Part shown: piece by piece, positions 25,001-32,505 of the stretch
How the letters are laid out: each line of letters opens with the position of its first letter
Numbering within the stretch: position 1 is the stretch's first letter
NCBI GenBank assembly: GCA_029204225.1
Contig: CM055100.1
Span: 17,929,650-17,993,649 of the forward strand
Source of the DNA: Diphasiastrum complanatum
Taxonomy: Eukaryota > Streptophyta > Lycopodiopsida > Lycopodiales > Lycopodiaceae
DNA: 64,000 bases
Direction: 5' to 3'
The notes under the pieces: generated by a model
Database searches by the model: none
What the model was told of the DNA's origin: nothing
What the model saw: the letters and a program-made list of their open reading frames with translations, nothing else
Program-made: the position numbers and the translations under genes

Positions 25001-28000
25001 GGCACAGTGGGTGCCAATTTTGGTGGAAATGTGCACCGTGAAGTGAGTCAACAAGAAGGCAGCAAGGAAGTTTGCTTTGGTGAGAAAACGGGGGTCTTAG
25101 CTTGCTAAAGATGTTTTTTTTAGTGCAGGATCAATAGCCAGTGAGAGGATAAAGAAAGAATTTCTTGATCATGAGAGTTTGGAGAGAGTTGCTCTTATGT
25201 TTCTCTTGGTTTCAGATCTAAATGAAGACTTTATGACATGATAAGTTGGCCAGCACAGGAGTCAAGACGCATTGCCAATGGACAAATCTGAAAAAACTTG
25301 CATCAATTTTTTCTCCAAGCAACTGCTAGGATTTATATGCAAGAGTTGGTCAATAATGTGGTTCTTGACAACTTATGTGTACACAATCAGGAGTGTTTAT
25401 TTCGACAATGTTCCATGAGCTTGGTAACAGAAGGTACACATGTTTGCTCCACAATATACAAGTTCCTAGAAGATATGATCTGGCAGGAATATCAAAGGCA
25501 AATAGGAGGTCAGTTTTGGTTGATCTAGTCAGAAGTTTCTAGAAAACTTGCACATTCATCCTGGCATTTTGGGTCTGCAGCAAAAAGGGAAACAAGTTCG
25601 TCTCGATTATCATGCTTGGTTGGGACTTGTGAGTTGGCTCAGGATCATGTGTACTCAGCTAATCAAGGAAAGCTACATGCTTTGACAAGTATAAGACCCT
25701 TGGGAGCTCTGGAGCGACAATAGTCGTTCATGAAAGGACTGATTGAACCAAGCTCTAGCTCGATTCAAGGAAGCAACGAGGACATTGCATGAGCTGTGGT
25801 AGCAGGCTTCTACTGGATGCAGTATGATTTTAGGGAGCAAAGGGTTCCCTTTTAATATATATGATTTCCAGGCCTCCAGCAAAGACTTGTATCGGAAATT
25901 ACACGAGTTTTCCAACATATTGAGAGACAAACGAAGATTTATGTGCAGATGATTGCATGTTGAAGTAACCAGCATCATAGATCATCAGAAAATAAGTCAA
26001 GATCAAAAGTGCTAGTACACATCATTTGCATGTGTTCTTGACCATGTCTGCAGCACCAAATTTAGGTAATCAGAAGCCAGATCTTTCTTTTAGAAGATTA
26101 AAAGAATTAAAGGTTGAATCTGTACGTATTTTAAGACTCTTCATGTACATCAATCTATTTTGATTTGATCGGACAACCTTGAACATTGAGGATATGTGAT
26201 TTGAAAATGCACTGATATAACTACAGTAATTAATCAAACTTTCCAAGCCGCTGGTCCAGTATCTCATGGTTCTTTGAAAGAACAACCTGATATCTGCATG
26301 AATAATTTTGTTACATTCATCGACGTGACGACATGAAGTGTTGTGTCTACACGAAATGCTTTCCTAAAGCTTTTGTACATACAAGAGAACTACTTTGCAA
26401 TGAAAGGACTCGGTGAAAGAAAAAATTGGATTTTATTTTCATGAAATGCAAAACTTTATCAAGATGTTAACTCTTGACAAAGTTGTTTTTAGAATTGTGA
26501 AGAATCAAGATCATTATATCTACTTATGTACTAGTGGTTTGACAAAGATTCATTTGAAGAACGCATAATCAAGAGACAAACGACTTGAGTCAGTTGAGGA
26601 CTATTTGATTGTCAAATTAATTTGACAGAATTTATACATGTCATCGTTGATAAAATGTTCAAAGACTCCAGCTACTTAGCACAGACTAGTGTACATCAGG
26701 ATCTTAGCTTAGCATGCATCAGATTTGACTGAATATGGGCTTGATTGCATCATTGTCTTTATCAAGTACGAATCTTTCACTGCTCTCATTCAGTTGATCA
26801 ACAAATAGACATTTCTCCTCAAATATAAAAGTGTTTGTCTGGATGTACGAAATTAACTTATCAAAATACTCAACAGGTAAGAATTACAATTCTTCATCCT
26901 TGTGCATGATCTATTCTGACTAAGAAAAGCAACACAGCTTGTTGACCTCTGTATGTCACTTCAAGAAAACATAAGCTGTATGAAAAAGGTCACAAAGCTG
27001 ACTTGAGCCTGTAGAAGTAGCGATCACGGTTTTCAAGCACAGCTCCTGATAACCGCCAGTCATAAGGTGCAGCAACAATCGCATCAGGATCAACTCCAAA
27101 TTCCACACACCAGTGTATCCACTCCTTCCAAACAGATGAAAGAGGGCCTGCAGAATTGCATCCGTACAGTTCTACAATGAGAGCAAGTTTACGTACGCCG
27201 TGATTGAAGGAATTGACGCTGAAAGAAATATCAAAGCATTCTAATACAGTTGTTTGTCCTTCAAATAACAAGCCTAATCCTTGAAGCTTCAAAAAAACTG
27301 GTGAGTTACTGATTGCTAATAGAACTCAAATATCATAGATGTGGCATGAGAATTTCTTTCAATTTAAAATATGAAATGAGGCAAAAGTAGTCACCATACT
27401 AAAGAGCCAGGCTAAACAGTTGACCTGGGATAAAAAAAAGCCTGCTTAAGTTATAACATGAATTTCCTGGAATTGCGCCTATTTTATGAAAATGCAAAAG
27501 TGAGAGCTGTGACTACCATGGTAAGAAGATCAGTGCATCAAACAGATCTAGCATAAAATTCTCATCAAAAAATAGAACAAAATATCTCTAAGAGCAACTT
27601 GACCCCGAAAATGTGAATCACTAAAAGAATTCAGCAAAATTTCTAATGTAATGAAATGTACCCAATCATAAGGATTACCAAAGTGCACCATGTTAAAGAT
27701 AAAGAAGCATAAACCTCATGGGTGCAAACCTGTAATATATCCTGGGTCAAGCTCTGTTATAGCAGAAATTCCACTGTCAGGCCGAACCTTGCATTCAGGA
27801 TGGTCTGTTTGATTGTATGGATCTAAAACCATGCACTTAAGCCAGCAAGTTGGCACAGAAAGAACCTAGATGCACACAACACGAACATCAGTATGCAGCA
27901 TCCATGGTTGCCAACCAAAGGAAACTACGAGTCATAAAATCAGCAGAGACAAGAGCCCAGCATTTGGGTTAAGTTAAAAGGTTACATGTAAAATCTGCAA

Positions 28001-30227
28001 CTACCACAAAAATGCCCACTGCAACTGTGTGCATGGCCAAAATTCACAGTCTGCTGCCTTATCAAGCTACAACTCAAGGATGTTTTTTAAGTCTATGCAA
28101 TAGATACACAAGGCTTATCTTCGAGTTGGGAAGGGTCAAGATGAGTTGAACACGTGACTGTGAGTGACTGTAAAGTGTTGATTGAGTTTTCAAATAGCTT
28201 GATTTTGTTCTAGATACAGAAGAGGTGCTAGTTGTTGATGCATTTCTAGCGAGAATTGTACATCAGGACTGTTGTGATAACTGTATCTAGAACATCATTT
28301 GGACTGAAAAGAAAACAGCAAAAACTTTTAGTGTTTTGGTCAGAGGGTGCACAGCACTCTGGTGTTTGGATTTTTTGAGCTCAGCTTTTCCAAATTAAGT
28401 TCAGTGAAACTGGTATTTGCTTCTTGCATATCGGTCTGAAAAAACAACGTAATTTCTATGAATCGTGAGCTACGTTGGATATTTGCAGGATGATTTAAGA
28501 GGATCCAGTGCCAATGTGGCCACACTTGACCACTTCTGAATCCTGTTCATTCCAGTGTGCAACTTAACTTCTTGAGATCCAGCATTGCATTACATTTTAT
28601 GCGATAGGGATTCCAGAGAAGTTTTTGAGCTTTGTGACAGGAGAAGCTTGCTGTTAACAAGCGGAAGATAAGGTCAGAGTATCTATTCGAGAAGTTTTTG
28701 AAACTTTTTGTCTCATACAAACTTAGAACCAAAAATTTCAAGGTTGGATACTCAAAGGACGATGGATTTTGACATCAAGTTCTATAAGTGGTGGAGACTG
28801 TACAATCCAACATAAAGAACTTGGGGTTCAAGTGGATCTTATAACTTGCTACGGGCCTCAAACTCATGGGTGACAAAATGCAGCACACTCATGCTCACAC
28901 ATTCATAGAGGGGATGGAGGACTGGAAATTGAGGCCTAGAGTCCCCCTTTGGCAGTATTTAGCTCCATCCTCTATCTATGTAAGGGGGGTATTCAGTCCA
29001 AATGAGCTCCTAGATTGTTTTTGCCTACTCTTACAGAAAACCTTAGAAACTACAAATAAATAGATGAAGTACAACGAGCACCTGTAGATTCAAATTTTAT
29101 TAGTAAAAAGAGCGGGGTATATTTTGTCAAACCTTATTTATGTTTTTTTCTCTAATAGTACGTTTTCTCGTGTACGATCCGTCAAAAATTGGCATACTTT
29201 AGATACTCGCTTAGAATTTAAGGGGGAAGAGAAGTGTGGTGGCAACATTGCCAGCCTAAAAGTAATAGATTAGACATCATGCATTTCTTGTCAAAAATGA
29301 ATTGAAATAGTGTATGATTGTATCCAATAATTTAAGAACAAGTAAGGTTCAGTCGTCATTGTCTCCAGTTTGAAAAGATGCAAGAAGAAGTCCACTTTAA
29401 TATGCCATCCAAATCGCCTACAAAAACGATTTCCAAACTCTCCAAGTAGCCCGCGTTGCTATTAAGTTCCAGCTGTATCGCAAATACTGAAACAAAATGC
29501 TTGAAGCACTTTATGAGCTTGAAGGCATGAGTTGTGGACATTTTGGCCAAGGGAACATTTCTATCAACAAATTTTGCAAAGATAACAAAGAGCTGTAGCT
29601 ACTAAAATATATACAAAGAGCTAATATTTGTTACTGTGGAGCCTAGTTAAGAAACTGAAAGATTCCCAAATCTAAGTTTTTTAAAAGCCAAAACATGCGT
29701 CATCATCAATTCTACATAACACAGACCCTGGATGAAACAAAACCTCAATCATAAACAAATAACTAAAGTTTAATTTAGCAGGTTTATTGTGTATTCCATG
29801 CGTTTATTATGAGCACGAAATAACAGATTTCTGACCTGAACTCTGAGTCATATCTGCACAAAAATAAAACGAACATATCTGCTACAATGAGATAATGACA
29901 AAGCCTTTCCCCTTATCTACACTTAAAAACATTGAGCCTGAAAATATTTGAAGTGACTGATGAACTCACTCTCACCTTCCTGGTGTCGAGCCACACCGAA
30001 TCCAAAGGAAAGAAATCCAGAGGCGAAAACGGGCAATCCATGATGGACCAGGACCTGAGCCTAGTGGAAGCGAAACCTGGAATGATGATGCTCGAGAACT
30101 TGCCATGCTGGTGACCCCAGCTCCTGGGATCCACACCCCCTGCACCCGCATATCCAAGCACCAGCACCAGCAGCATAATAAGCACCATAAAGGTTCGCAA
30201 AACCAGAAATCGCTGCAGAATCCACAT
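606..30227 (-). CDS. PSAT1: Phospholipid:sterol O-acyltransferase gene (LCAT family), nine exons, 3' end outside window
   Basis: The joined coding segments are 29976-30227, 27730-27865, 27003-27147, 21199-21368, 21009-21085, 20557-20752, 20202-20343, 19725-19824 and 606-703 (complement). They give 438 codons plus 2 nt in one uninterrupted frame, with GT-AG introns throughout. The protein reads like Arabidopsis PSAT1: IIPGFAS near the N-terminus, [30 protein letters not shown], the lipase-type nucleophile motif [20 protein letters not shown] and [12 protein letters not shown]. The family transfers an acyl group from phospholipid to sterols to make steryl esters at ER membranes. The catalytic Ser lies in FAHSMGN; the Asp/His part of the triad (GDETVP region) should be in exons left of base 1. 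PSAT1 proteins are about 630 aa, so roughly 200 residues are missing from this window. Introns 1-8 measure about 2110, 582, 5634, 113, 256, 213, 377 and 19021 bp. Confidence 0.92.
949..1014. repeat. (CT)n microsatellite, ~66 bp
   Basis: It is an uninterrupted CT tract inside PSAT intron 8, just left of the gypsy element's LTR-like sequence. Confidence 0.98.
1369..1381 (+). other. Primer-binding site of gypsy element (tRNA-iMet type)
   Basis: TGGTATCAGAGCC matches the plant initiator tRNA-Met PBS used by many LTR retrotransposons. It lies one base after the presumed LTR end ATTACA (1362-1367). Confidence 0.85.
1471..1730 (+). repeat. Four copies of a GGTCCAGCGCT motif in the gypsy leader
   Basis: The core AGGTCCAGCGCT, usually followed by CAGA within a few bases, occurs near 1471 (variant GGCCAGCGCT), 1560, 1651 and 1715, in an otherwise noncoding leader between PBS and gag. 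The copies lie about 90, 91 and 64 bp apart. Function unknown. Confidence 0.75.
2070..2852 (+). pseudogene. Gypsy gag remnant
   Basis: Reading frames at 2070-2429 and 2514-2852 show the retrotransposon gag core ([26 protein letters not shown], then [16 protein letters not shown] and [10 protein letters not shown]). In-frame stops at about 2427 and 2481 interrupt it. No CCHC zinc knuckle is visible before the reading changes at 2852, so part of gag and protease is probably deleted. Confidence 0.85.
2846..5592 (+). pseudogene. Gypsy pol remnant: protease tail, RT, RNase H, integrase
   Basis: The protease end (IVLERDWL) is at about 2890. RT covers about 3150-3890 with [32 protein letters not shown] and the catalytic FLDDILVYS. 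RNase H covers about 4070-4420 with TDASDFAVG and TDHESLRYL. The integrase zinc finger is [11 protein letters not shown] plus CQKCQ, and the core is [10 protein letters not shown] and [31 protein letters not shown] follows to about 5590. Stops at 3488, 3883 and 4360 and frame changes at about 5137-5322 disable it. Confidence 0.93.
5593..6135 (+). pseudogene. LINE reverse transcriptase segment A (partial)
   Basis: Non-LTR RT motifs are spread over three frames: [67 protein letters not shown], then VKQGCSLSP and [13 protein letters not shown], ending at GCKL. It joins the interrupted gypsy integrase at about 5593. It stops just before the YADD region, where segment B begins. No endonuclease is seen. 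Confidence 0.88.
6136..6950 (+). pseudogene. LINE reverse transcriptase segment B, 5' part
   Basis: One open frame of about 270 codons covers the linker before RT ([18 protein letters not shown]), [48 protein letters not shown] and [14 protein letters not shown]. It is cut at 6950 by insertion of the gag-only LTR element and resumes at 12205 with [13 protein letters not shown]. Segment A repeats much of the same protein, so the two are tandem copies of one family. Confidence 0.9.
6946..6950. repeat. Target-site duplication CCTCT, left copy
   Basis: It is identical to 12205-12209. Removing the element and one copy restores the LINE reading [14 protein letters not shown] across the site, confirming the insertion point. 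Confidence 0.95.
6951..7868 (-). repeat. 3' LTR of the gag-only element
   Basis: On the plus strand it runs from TGTTGCGCCGGCGCC to CTTTACAACA. It is GC-rich compared with the flanking DNA and about 98% identical by eye to 11286-12204. Confidence 0.95.
7869..7878 (-). other. Polypurine tract of the gag-only element
   Basis: The complement reads GAGGGGAGGA directly against the 3' LTR, as expected for a plus-strand DNA primer. Confidence 0.85.
8237..8698 (-). CDS. Downstream frame of the gag-only element with two 50-residue repeats
   Basis: It is a 153-codon frame overlapping the end of gag-protease by 35 bp in another frame. It probably continues the same polyprotein after a frameshift ([13 protein letters not shown] / [20 protein letters not shown]). 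Two tandem 50-residue units follow, each with FNEG(Q/H)PTVT(D/N)QLTR and SADAELKEL. Unknown function; it could be translated by frameshifting or be a mutated remnant. Confidence 0.55.
   Translation of the reverse strand: MWWPSWQKGLVNLVLLYNGRKPCVVRAVPGDQLEKNDTNEPEPTIPPNLIHLFNEGQPTVTDQLTREQMEPTLPTVSTSKVNSSADAELKELTLCDQAKAHFFNEGHPTVTNQLTRGQMEPTLPAASTSEVNLSADAELKELNLGDQTKYLES
8254..8553. repeat. Two tandem ~150-bp units
   Basis: The string GAGCTCCTTGAGCTCTGCAT recurs 150 bp apart (about 8273 and 8423) together with its flanks. The period is a multiple of three and keeps the minus frame open. Confidence 0.85.
8664..10454 (-). CDS. Gag-protease of the non-autonomous LTR element
   Basis: It is one intact 596-codon frame. 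The basic, Lys/Arg-rich N-terminus is followed by a retrotransposon gag core at about residues 170-300 ([54 protein letters not shown]). A CCHC zinc knuckle [14 protein letters not shown] lies at 407-420, then an acidic linker. A retropepsin-like domain spans about 500-585 ([13 protein letters not shown], ending [13 protein letters not shown]). The catalytic motif is DLGA at 508-511 instead of D(T/S)GA, so protease activity is doubtful. The frame is open despite surrounding decay, consistent with recent mobilisation. It ends where the next frame (8237-8698) begins, by a short overlap. Confidence 0.9.
   Translation of the reverse strand: MEDHLEELRALTDGEELAREYSSRMHRDGTRSKSRKKERMHSTVAPLQEEMGGPSEPTPRDEPLPEAQQDLFEVKMRQYLSSAMTAMLSEVKKDRETERKEWQTSLRTMNLTQFNLAREMRDGLTQLEARFEELEATRGNAVAPPPQIPREPRARNTEGPRKTAKVKAPPTFKGERDIRVVEDWLFHMDHYFRLMNTPEEERTDLALAYFEGYTTNWYRMAGMHFQTWDAFKASLREEFIPKDSHMRLRTELSGLKQKGSLREYLNKFRQSVWVIEDMSEADKTHYLLSGMQSWTRRAIDSYMPHDFNSTIRAAEMVCDYESTLAPAAPATSTRVFSGSRPSPSFFSRGDSASNGNQASSSVNKFPTKTGFGNQGNNGGNMFQRRNNVGPSASHSNSSPTVGSSIRCFNCHQQGHSWRSCPKPLNKQIMAAIEGFDRMEREAFDQEDGEQDDEEDPETDLTESDLNALQQIGALAAYREHLMATPARGSKLLYLKGCIQGKIIYFMVDLGASHNYLSEKLTGELDIQCEENVTPICVETAKGTMTTCRLATNLPISLGTWKNRLMFTILKMDAFDAILGLSWFNEHVVAFLAKGVS
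10455..11270 (-). other. 5' leader of the gag-only element with CCGTGCTT repeats
   Basis: This ~815-bp noncoding leader lies between PBS and gag. On the plus strand a degenerate unit CCGTGCTT(T)CACC...GGCAGCACTTTGCCTC starts near 10808, 10919, 11012, 11094 and 11171, with spacing shrinking from about 111 to 77 bp. Confidence 0.7.
11271..11283 (-). other. Primer-binding site of the gag-only element
   Basis: The complement reads TGGTATCAGAGCC, two bases from the LTR end, the same tRNA-iMet PBS as the older gypsy element at 1369. Confidence 0.93.
11286..12204 (-). repeat. 5' LTR of the gag-only element
   Basis: It has the same termini as the left copy. It is the 5' LTR because the PBS lies directly inside it, at 11271-11283. 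Confidence 0.95.
12205..12209. repeat. Target-site duplication CCTCT, right copy
   Basis: It directly follows the CAACA terminus of the right LTR and matches 6946-6950. Confidence 0.95.
12455..12523 (+). pseudogene. Short copia RT fragment inside LINE 3' part
   Basis: In one frame it reads [20 protein letters not shown] then QDC, which matches the copia RT consensus (..ISQ..Y....L.KF.M..C). The LINE reading is broken exactly here: VMVFNTSQ before, [17 protein letters not shown] after. It looks like a ~70-bp filler insertion. Confidence 0.6.
13641..14490 (+). mobile_element. Probable LINE 3' UTR
   Basis: It follows the acidic tail ([11 protein letters not shown]) of the LINE C-terminal frame and contains short CATGCT and CA-rich repeats. 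An AATAAA at 14478-14483 precedes CTTTTTGTC and a CTTT-rich tract. No poly(A) tail or target duplication is obvious, so the end is uncertain. Confidence 0.5.
14596..14697. repeat. 51-bp tandem duplication
   Basis: Two units starting ATCGCTGCTCCCATCT and ending GCAGATCTGKCCC lie end to end in a GC-rich stretch (14510-14880) between the LINE and the copia fragment. That stretch has an open frame but no recognisable domain. Confidence 0.85.
14880..15836 (+). pseudogene. Ty1/copia pol remnant with internal deletion
   Basis: It begins in the linker ([11 protein letters not shown], stop, [18 protein letters not shown]) and the RT N-terminus ([36 protein letters not shown]). It then jumps at about 15245-15257 to the RNase H region ([45 protein letters not shown]) and the tail [14 protein letters not shown]...ADIFTKGL. 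Most of RT, including the catalytic box, is deleted. A purine-rich AAGGAGAGG at about 15830 may be the PPT. Confidence 0.9.
15966..16110. repeat. Minisatellite, ~24-bp TTCGGYCATC unit
   Basis: About six degenerate units of ATTGTTCGGCCATCTT (variants TTCGGTCATC, TTCAGCCATC, TTCGACCATC) follow the copia remnant, possibly within its LTR. Confidence 0.75.
16388..16575. repeat. 94-bp tandem duplication
   Basis: AGGAAGAACACGACTCTGAC and the following sequence through TAGGTCGTGT occur at 16388 and 16482. They probably belong to the copia LTR. Confidence 0.85.
16576..18009. other. Noncoding part of PSAT intron 8
   Basis: I see no gene here. The first ~370 bp may still be copia-derived; the rest is AT-rich with no recognisable domain. 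Confidence 0.5.
18010..18667. mobile_element. hAT-like non-autonomous inverted-repeat element (MITE-like)
   Basis: Perfect 12-bp terminal inverted repeats are TAGTGTTTCCAC at 18010-18021 and GTGGAAACACTA at 18656-18667. Inside the ends, further inverted similarity occurs (AATCGGAAAGAATC near 18081 against CCGATTCTTCTGG near 18577). The 8-bp flanks GGTAGCTT and CATAGCTG share the central TAGCT, a possible worn target duplication. The terminus fits the hAT consensus YARNG. No transposase is encoded. Confidence 0.65.
18100..18265. repeat. Tandem duplication within the hAT-like element
   Basis: AACGATTCTTTGATTGTGA, an AATGTTCTGAT motif and TTTGTATT-like sequence recur about 100 bp apart around an A/C homopolymer run (18172-18197). 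Confidence 0.7.
18668..19724. other. Intron 8 next to PSAT exon 8
   Basis: No coding block of the PSAT family or of transposons is visible. An in-frame extension after exon 8 near 19615 would give about 40 residues unlike PSAT, so it is treated as intron. Confidence 0.5.
19725..19824 (-). CDS. PSAT1: PSAT exon 8
   Basis: It encodes [20 protein letters not shown] then [13 protein letters not shown]. The acceptor is CTGCAG|GTACT and the donor GAG|GTTTGC, phase 0. The next matching coding block (VGYQFAPSG) is not nearby and appears only at 703, about 19 kb away. Confidence 0.92.
20202..20343 (-). CDS. PSAT1: PSAT exon 7
   Basis: The acceptor TTTGAAG|CCGAGG is selected because it alone keeps the frame open (a later AG gives a stop). 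It encodes [32 protein letters not shown] and SLHQLK, matching the LHQLKK block of PSAT1. The donor is AGAA|GTGAGT. Confidence 0.87.
20557..20752 (-). CDS. PSAT1: PSAT exon 6
   Basis: It encodes [20 protein letters not shown] and continues through a variable Cys-containing loop to [18 protein letters not shown]. The acceptor is CAACAG|GGTACT and the donor CCTG|GTAAGC, ending in phase 1. Confidence 0.9.
21009..21085 (-). CDS. PSAT1: PSAT exon 5
   Basis: It encodes 25 full codons, [16 protein letters not shown] then VTFGLPISE, between the acceptor TGAAG|GGGCT and the donor GAG|GTACAT. Phase 1 in and phase 0 out are consistent with both neighbours. The sequence follows the AVGAPLLGSVEA region of the family. 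Confidence 0.9.
21199..21368 (-). CDS. PSAT1: PSAT exon 4 with catalytic serine motif
   Basis: The acceptor is ATTCAG|GATAAC; the donor is GTTG|GTTTGT. It encodes [20 protein letters not shown] then [13 protein letters not shown]. The Ser of FAHSMGN is the expected acyl-enzyme nucleophile. Intron 3 upstream (21369-27002) contains a gypsy fragment. Confidence 0.93.
21790..22560. repeat. Dispersed repeat shared with the 47-50 kb region
   Basis: Block 21790-22000 (containing CACTGGAATACCG and GGACGTGGACGTAACA) resembles 50143-50320 (ACTGGAGTACCG and GGCCATGGACATAACA). Block 22370-22560 (GAAGAATAACTTCA; GAGATACCACATT.GGATCTAG) resembles 47185-47400. It is probably LTR-derived and lies in PSAT intron 3, upstream of a gypsy fragment. 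Confidence 0.65.
23125..24060 (+). pseudogene. Internally deleted Ty3/gypsy pol fragment
   Basis: RT reads [35 protein letters not shown] and the catalytic [10 protein letters not shown], then [11 protein letters not shown] and LVYLGHKIT. After a stop near 23576 and a short RNase H-proximal stretch (PPIEWNEEL), the sequence jumps to the RNase H end ([12 protein letters not shown]). It then jumps to the post-integrase region ([33 protein letters not shown]). RNase H and the integrase core are missing. It lies in PSAT intron 3, opposite to the gene. Confidence 0.9.
23573..23650. repeat. 39-bp tandem duplication in the gypsy fragment
   Basis: ATTAGGCAAAGGTAGCAGTG and the following bases to TAATCTGA start at both 23573 and 23612. 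The 13-codon period duplicates [10 protein letters not shown]. Confidence 0.92.
24061..27002. other. Rest of PSAT intron 3
   Basis: It is AT-rich, with several 60-80 codon open frames but no domain I recognise on either strand. It may be worn retrotransposon sequence. Confidence 0.45.
27003..27147 (-). CDS. PSAT1: PSAT exon 3
   Basis: The acceptor is CTGCAG|GCCC; the donor is CTCAA|GTCAGC. It encodes [30 protein letters not shown] and NRDRYFYRL, the conserved LCAT-family block containing PYDWR. Phase 1 in and phase 2 out match exons 2 and 4. Confidence 0.92.
27730..27865 (-). CDS. PSAT1: PSAT exon 2
   Basis: The acceptor is TCTAG|GTTC and the donor ACAG|GTTTGC. It encodes [19 protein letters not shown], then [17 protein letters not shown] and LDPGYIT, a stretch nearly identical to plant PSAT. 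It ends with one base of a Gly codon (phase 1). It is too short and lacks a start, so it is easily missed as an ORF. Confidence 0.92.
27866..29975. other. PSAT intron 1
   Basis: It is AT-rich and noncoding, with no transposon protein motif visible. Confidence 0.55.
29976..30227 (-). CDS. PSAT1: PSAT exon 1 (signal peptide and N-terminal LCAT region)
   Basis: It encodes 84 codons. An N-terminal hydrophobic run ([20 protein letters not shown]) looks like a signal peptide or anchor, followed by the conserved [13 protein letters not shown] and [11 protein letters not shown]. The donor is AAG|GTGAGA, phase 0. The ATG at 30227 is chosen because it places a signal sequence directly before the family N-terminus. 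An upstream in-frame ATG at 30545 would add 106 residues unlike the family. Confidence 0.88.
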
Positions 30228-31465
30228 TATTGTGATAAAACGGATGCAAATCCGCAGGCCGAGGCAGCAGCTTGGAGCGCATCGCCATGCACGCTCGCTC
30301 GCAGGGAAAGCGAAGACGAAGCAGAGGCAGAAGGCTAGGATAGATGGGAGGAAGCTAGTCCTTGTTGCAGTAGAGAAGGAAGAAGAAAAAAGAAGAAAAA
30401 AGGCAGAGAACGAGAAATTGTTTCGTTTGACAATTTTTGTGACGGCGTCAACATGAACTCCGATTAAATAATTCTCACCTAACCCCACCATTCCCATGGT
30501 CATGTTCTTTAGAGGCATTTTGTCATGTGAAATTTTCCCAATCATACTTCTTTACGTGATGAGAGGAGTGGCACTTTTGGTTGGGTGCTAGAGCTTTTGC
30601 ATGAACAATACATGGATCCCAAAAACTATAATCTGTATTTCAAACAGATTCAGATTGTAAGTAGACAAAAAAAAAAATGTGTCTGCATTTCGACGAGATT
30701 CAAATTGCAAGTGGACAAGTGATTGGAGTTGTTCAGAGTATTGAAAGCTGATCTTCTTTATATGTGATGATGTTGCAATCTACTTAATTAAAACCTTCAT
30801 TACTTGCCACTCAATCTACTTTGACCACGACTTGGCATCTACCCATTTTCTCCACTATTTGTCATGGCATGCTTTAGCTATTTTCTACCATAAACATCTC
30901 GACAAAGATGTCCTAGGAATGTGATAGCCGTATTTCTTAAACTCCCACTTTTCCAATACATTCATTAAGCACAACTTTGATTTTGACTCTTCAAGTTCTT
31001 GCCATGAGATCATAAAGTTGGCAATAGTTTTGTCGTGGGTCTTAGTACACCACCGTACATCCAAAAAAAAGTTGAGTCAAGAATGATATAATCACCTTCA
31101 CTTTATTGGACAAATTTTGTTGGAAATGGAATTGGATTATCACATGGAGTACACTTCTAAAGCCAAAAAACATGACAGATAGGCCAAATTTTACCTTTTA
31201 AATAAAATCAGTTAAAGAGCAAGATCTAGGTGTTTATCTTATATTTTAAAAGAAACCTTACTATCTGTGAAGGATTTCAGATCAATTAAAATCCAAATCC
31301 ATAAATGATCTTGGGTTTAGAAAGAGAACAAATCACCAATCTTGCCAATGTAGAAAAACCAACATCTACACTATGAAATAGATGCAAAATCTAATAGATA
31401 TTGATCAAACATGAACCAAAACATAAAAAGAAGTTGTTGTCCATACAAAAATAGTAAGCTAATGT
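30228..31465. other. PSAT 5' region and intergenic sequence
   Basis: The first ~200 bp upstream of the chosen ATG are purine-rich on the plus strand (GAAGACGAAGCAGAGG), typical of a plant 5' UTR read as CT-rich on the minus strand. Further right nothing can be assigned. Confidence 0.45.
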
Positions 31466-31715
31466 ATTTCTCTTTATGGTCTGGGCCGAAAATGATGTCT
31501 GCCAGCCGCCTCTTGAGGACTCGTGGGGATACTTCGCTAGGAACGCATTGATTTTCTCCTCCACGGACTTTGGACGTCGAAAAGCGCGGCTGGAAGATAT
31601 GGATCTCGAGCCTCGAGATGTGGAAGATTGGCCTTCCCCTTGGCATTTGCTCGGACCCGTGTCTTGGCTTTGATCTTGCCCTTGATTGTCCATTCCTATA
31701 TCAGGGGGCGCGTCG
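31466..31715. other. GC-richer island of unknown origin
   Basis: It is distinctly richer in GC than its flanks and abuts a copia tail. The minus strand has an open frame of about 75 codons (KCQGEGQSSTSRGSRS, VEEKINAFLAKYPHE) rich in Ser, Arg and Gln. The family is not recognised; it may be a fragment of another retroelement or captured host sequence. Confidence 0.35.
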
Positions 31716-32118
31716 CTACCCAGGAAGTTGTTTGGCTACGTAAGTTATTATGTGAGATTGGCATGAAGCAGATAAATCCTACTGTTATTTTCTGTGACAG
31801 TCAAAGTGGAATACAATTGGCTAAGAATCTTGTCTTTCACGCAAGGACAAAACATATTGAGGTAAAATATCACTTTGTGCGTGAGAAGCTACAATCTGAA
31901 GACATAAGTATTGCACACTGTTCTACGTTGTTACAAGTTGCTGATATATTTACGAAACCTTCAAGTAAAGAAAAGTTTGAGACTTTTAGAGCCAAACTTG
32001 GCTTAGACCTGGTTATGTAAAAAAAAGCCTTTACTTGTAATACTATCATGGAGGTATGTTCCATGAATAGAGTAAAGTCTAAAATAAAGAGAGACGTTGA
32101 TCATTGAGGGAGAGAGTT
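31716..32118 (+). pseudogene. Copia RNase H tail and PPT
   Basis: From about 31716 it reads EVVWLRKLLCEIGMKQ, FCDSQSGIQLAKN, ARTKHIEVKYHFVREKLQ and LQVADIFTKP and ends at a stop near 32020. This is the C-terminus of copia pol. GAGGGAGAGAG at about 32105 fits a PPT. No upstream pol is present, so it is 5'-truncated. Confidence 0.9.
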
Positions 32119-32341
32119 AAAAATAGCAATGATCGACTTATACAGTGCTTTCTTATTTCGACGGCACCACGTGTGCTCAGTTCTAGAATTATCGGGCCAT
32201 CTTTCTTATACGAGCCCTTTGAGTGCTTTTAAGCAACTTTATCTTTGTGCTTGCTTATTAGTTGAATATACAGTTTGTGAAGAGCAATTCTGTGGTCTTG
32301 TCTTGTTGCACTTGACGTTGTGTTGTGGTGATTGATCCGAT

Positions 32342-32505
32342 ATGCCTATCTAATTCATATTTTCAAATAATCTATCCCTATCCTATTACTATTCCTATTA
32401 CTATTCCTACTCATTCATCCATTCATGTTCTTAAGCCCTAATCCCTAAATTCTAAACCCTAGACCATGAACATCATACACCAAATTCTATATCCCAAATC
32501 CCCAA
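32342..32505. repeat. ~164-bp repeat with CCTAA-type motifs, copy 1
   Basis: It is nearly identical to 34525-34690. It contains CTATCCCTATCCTATTACT, CATCCATTCATGTTCTTAAG and CTAAACCCTAGACC and ends CCCAAATCCCCAA. Confidence 0.9.

Noticed and set aside
25298-25528. 76-codon frame in PSAT intron 3
   Set aside because: No recognisable family; composition like the flanking intron.
30228-30545. In-frame N-terminal extension of PSAT
   Set aside because: It adds 106 residues unlike the family and would bury the signal peptide; the ATG at 30227 fits better.
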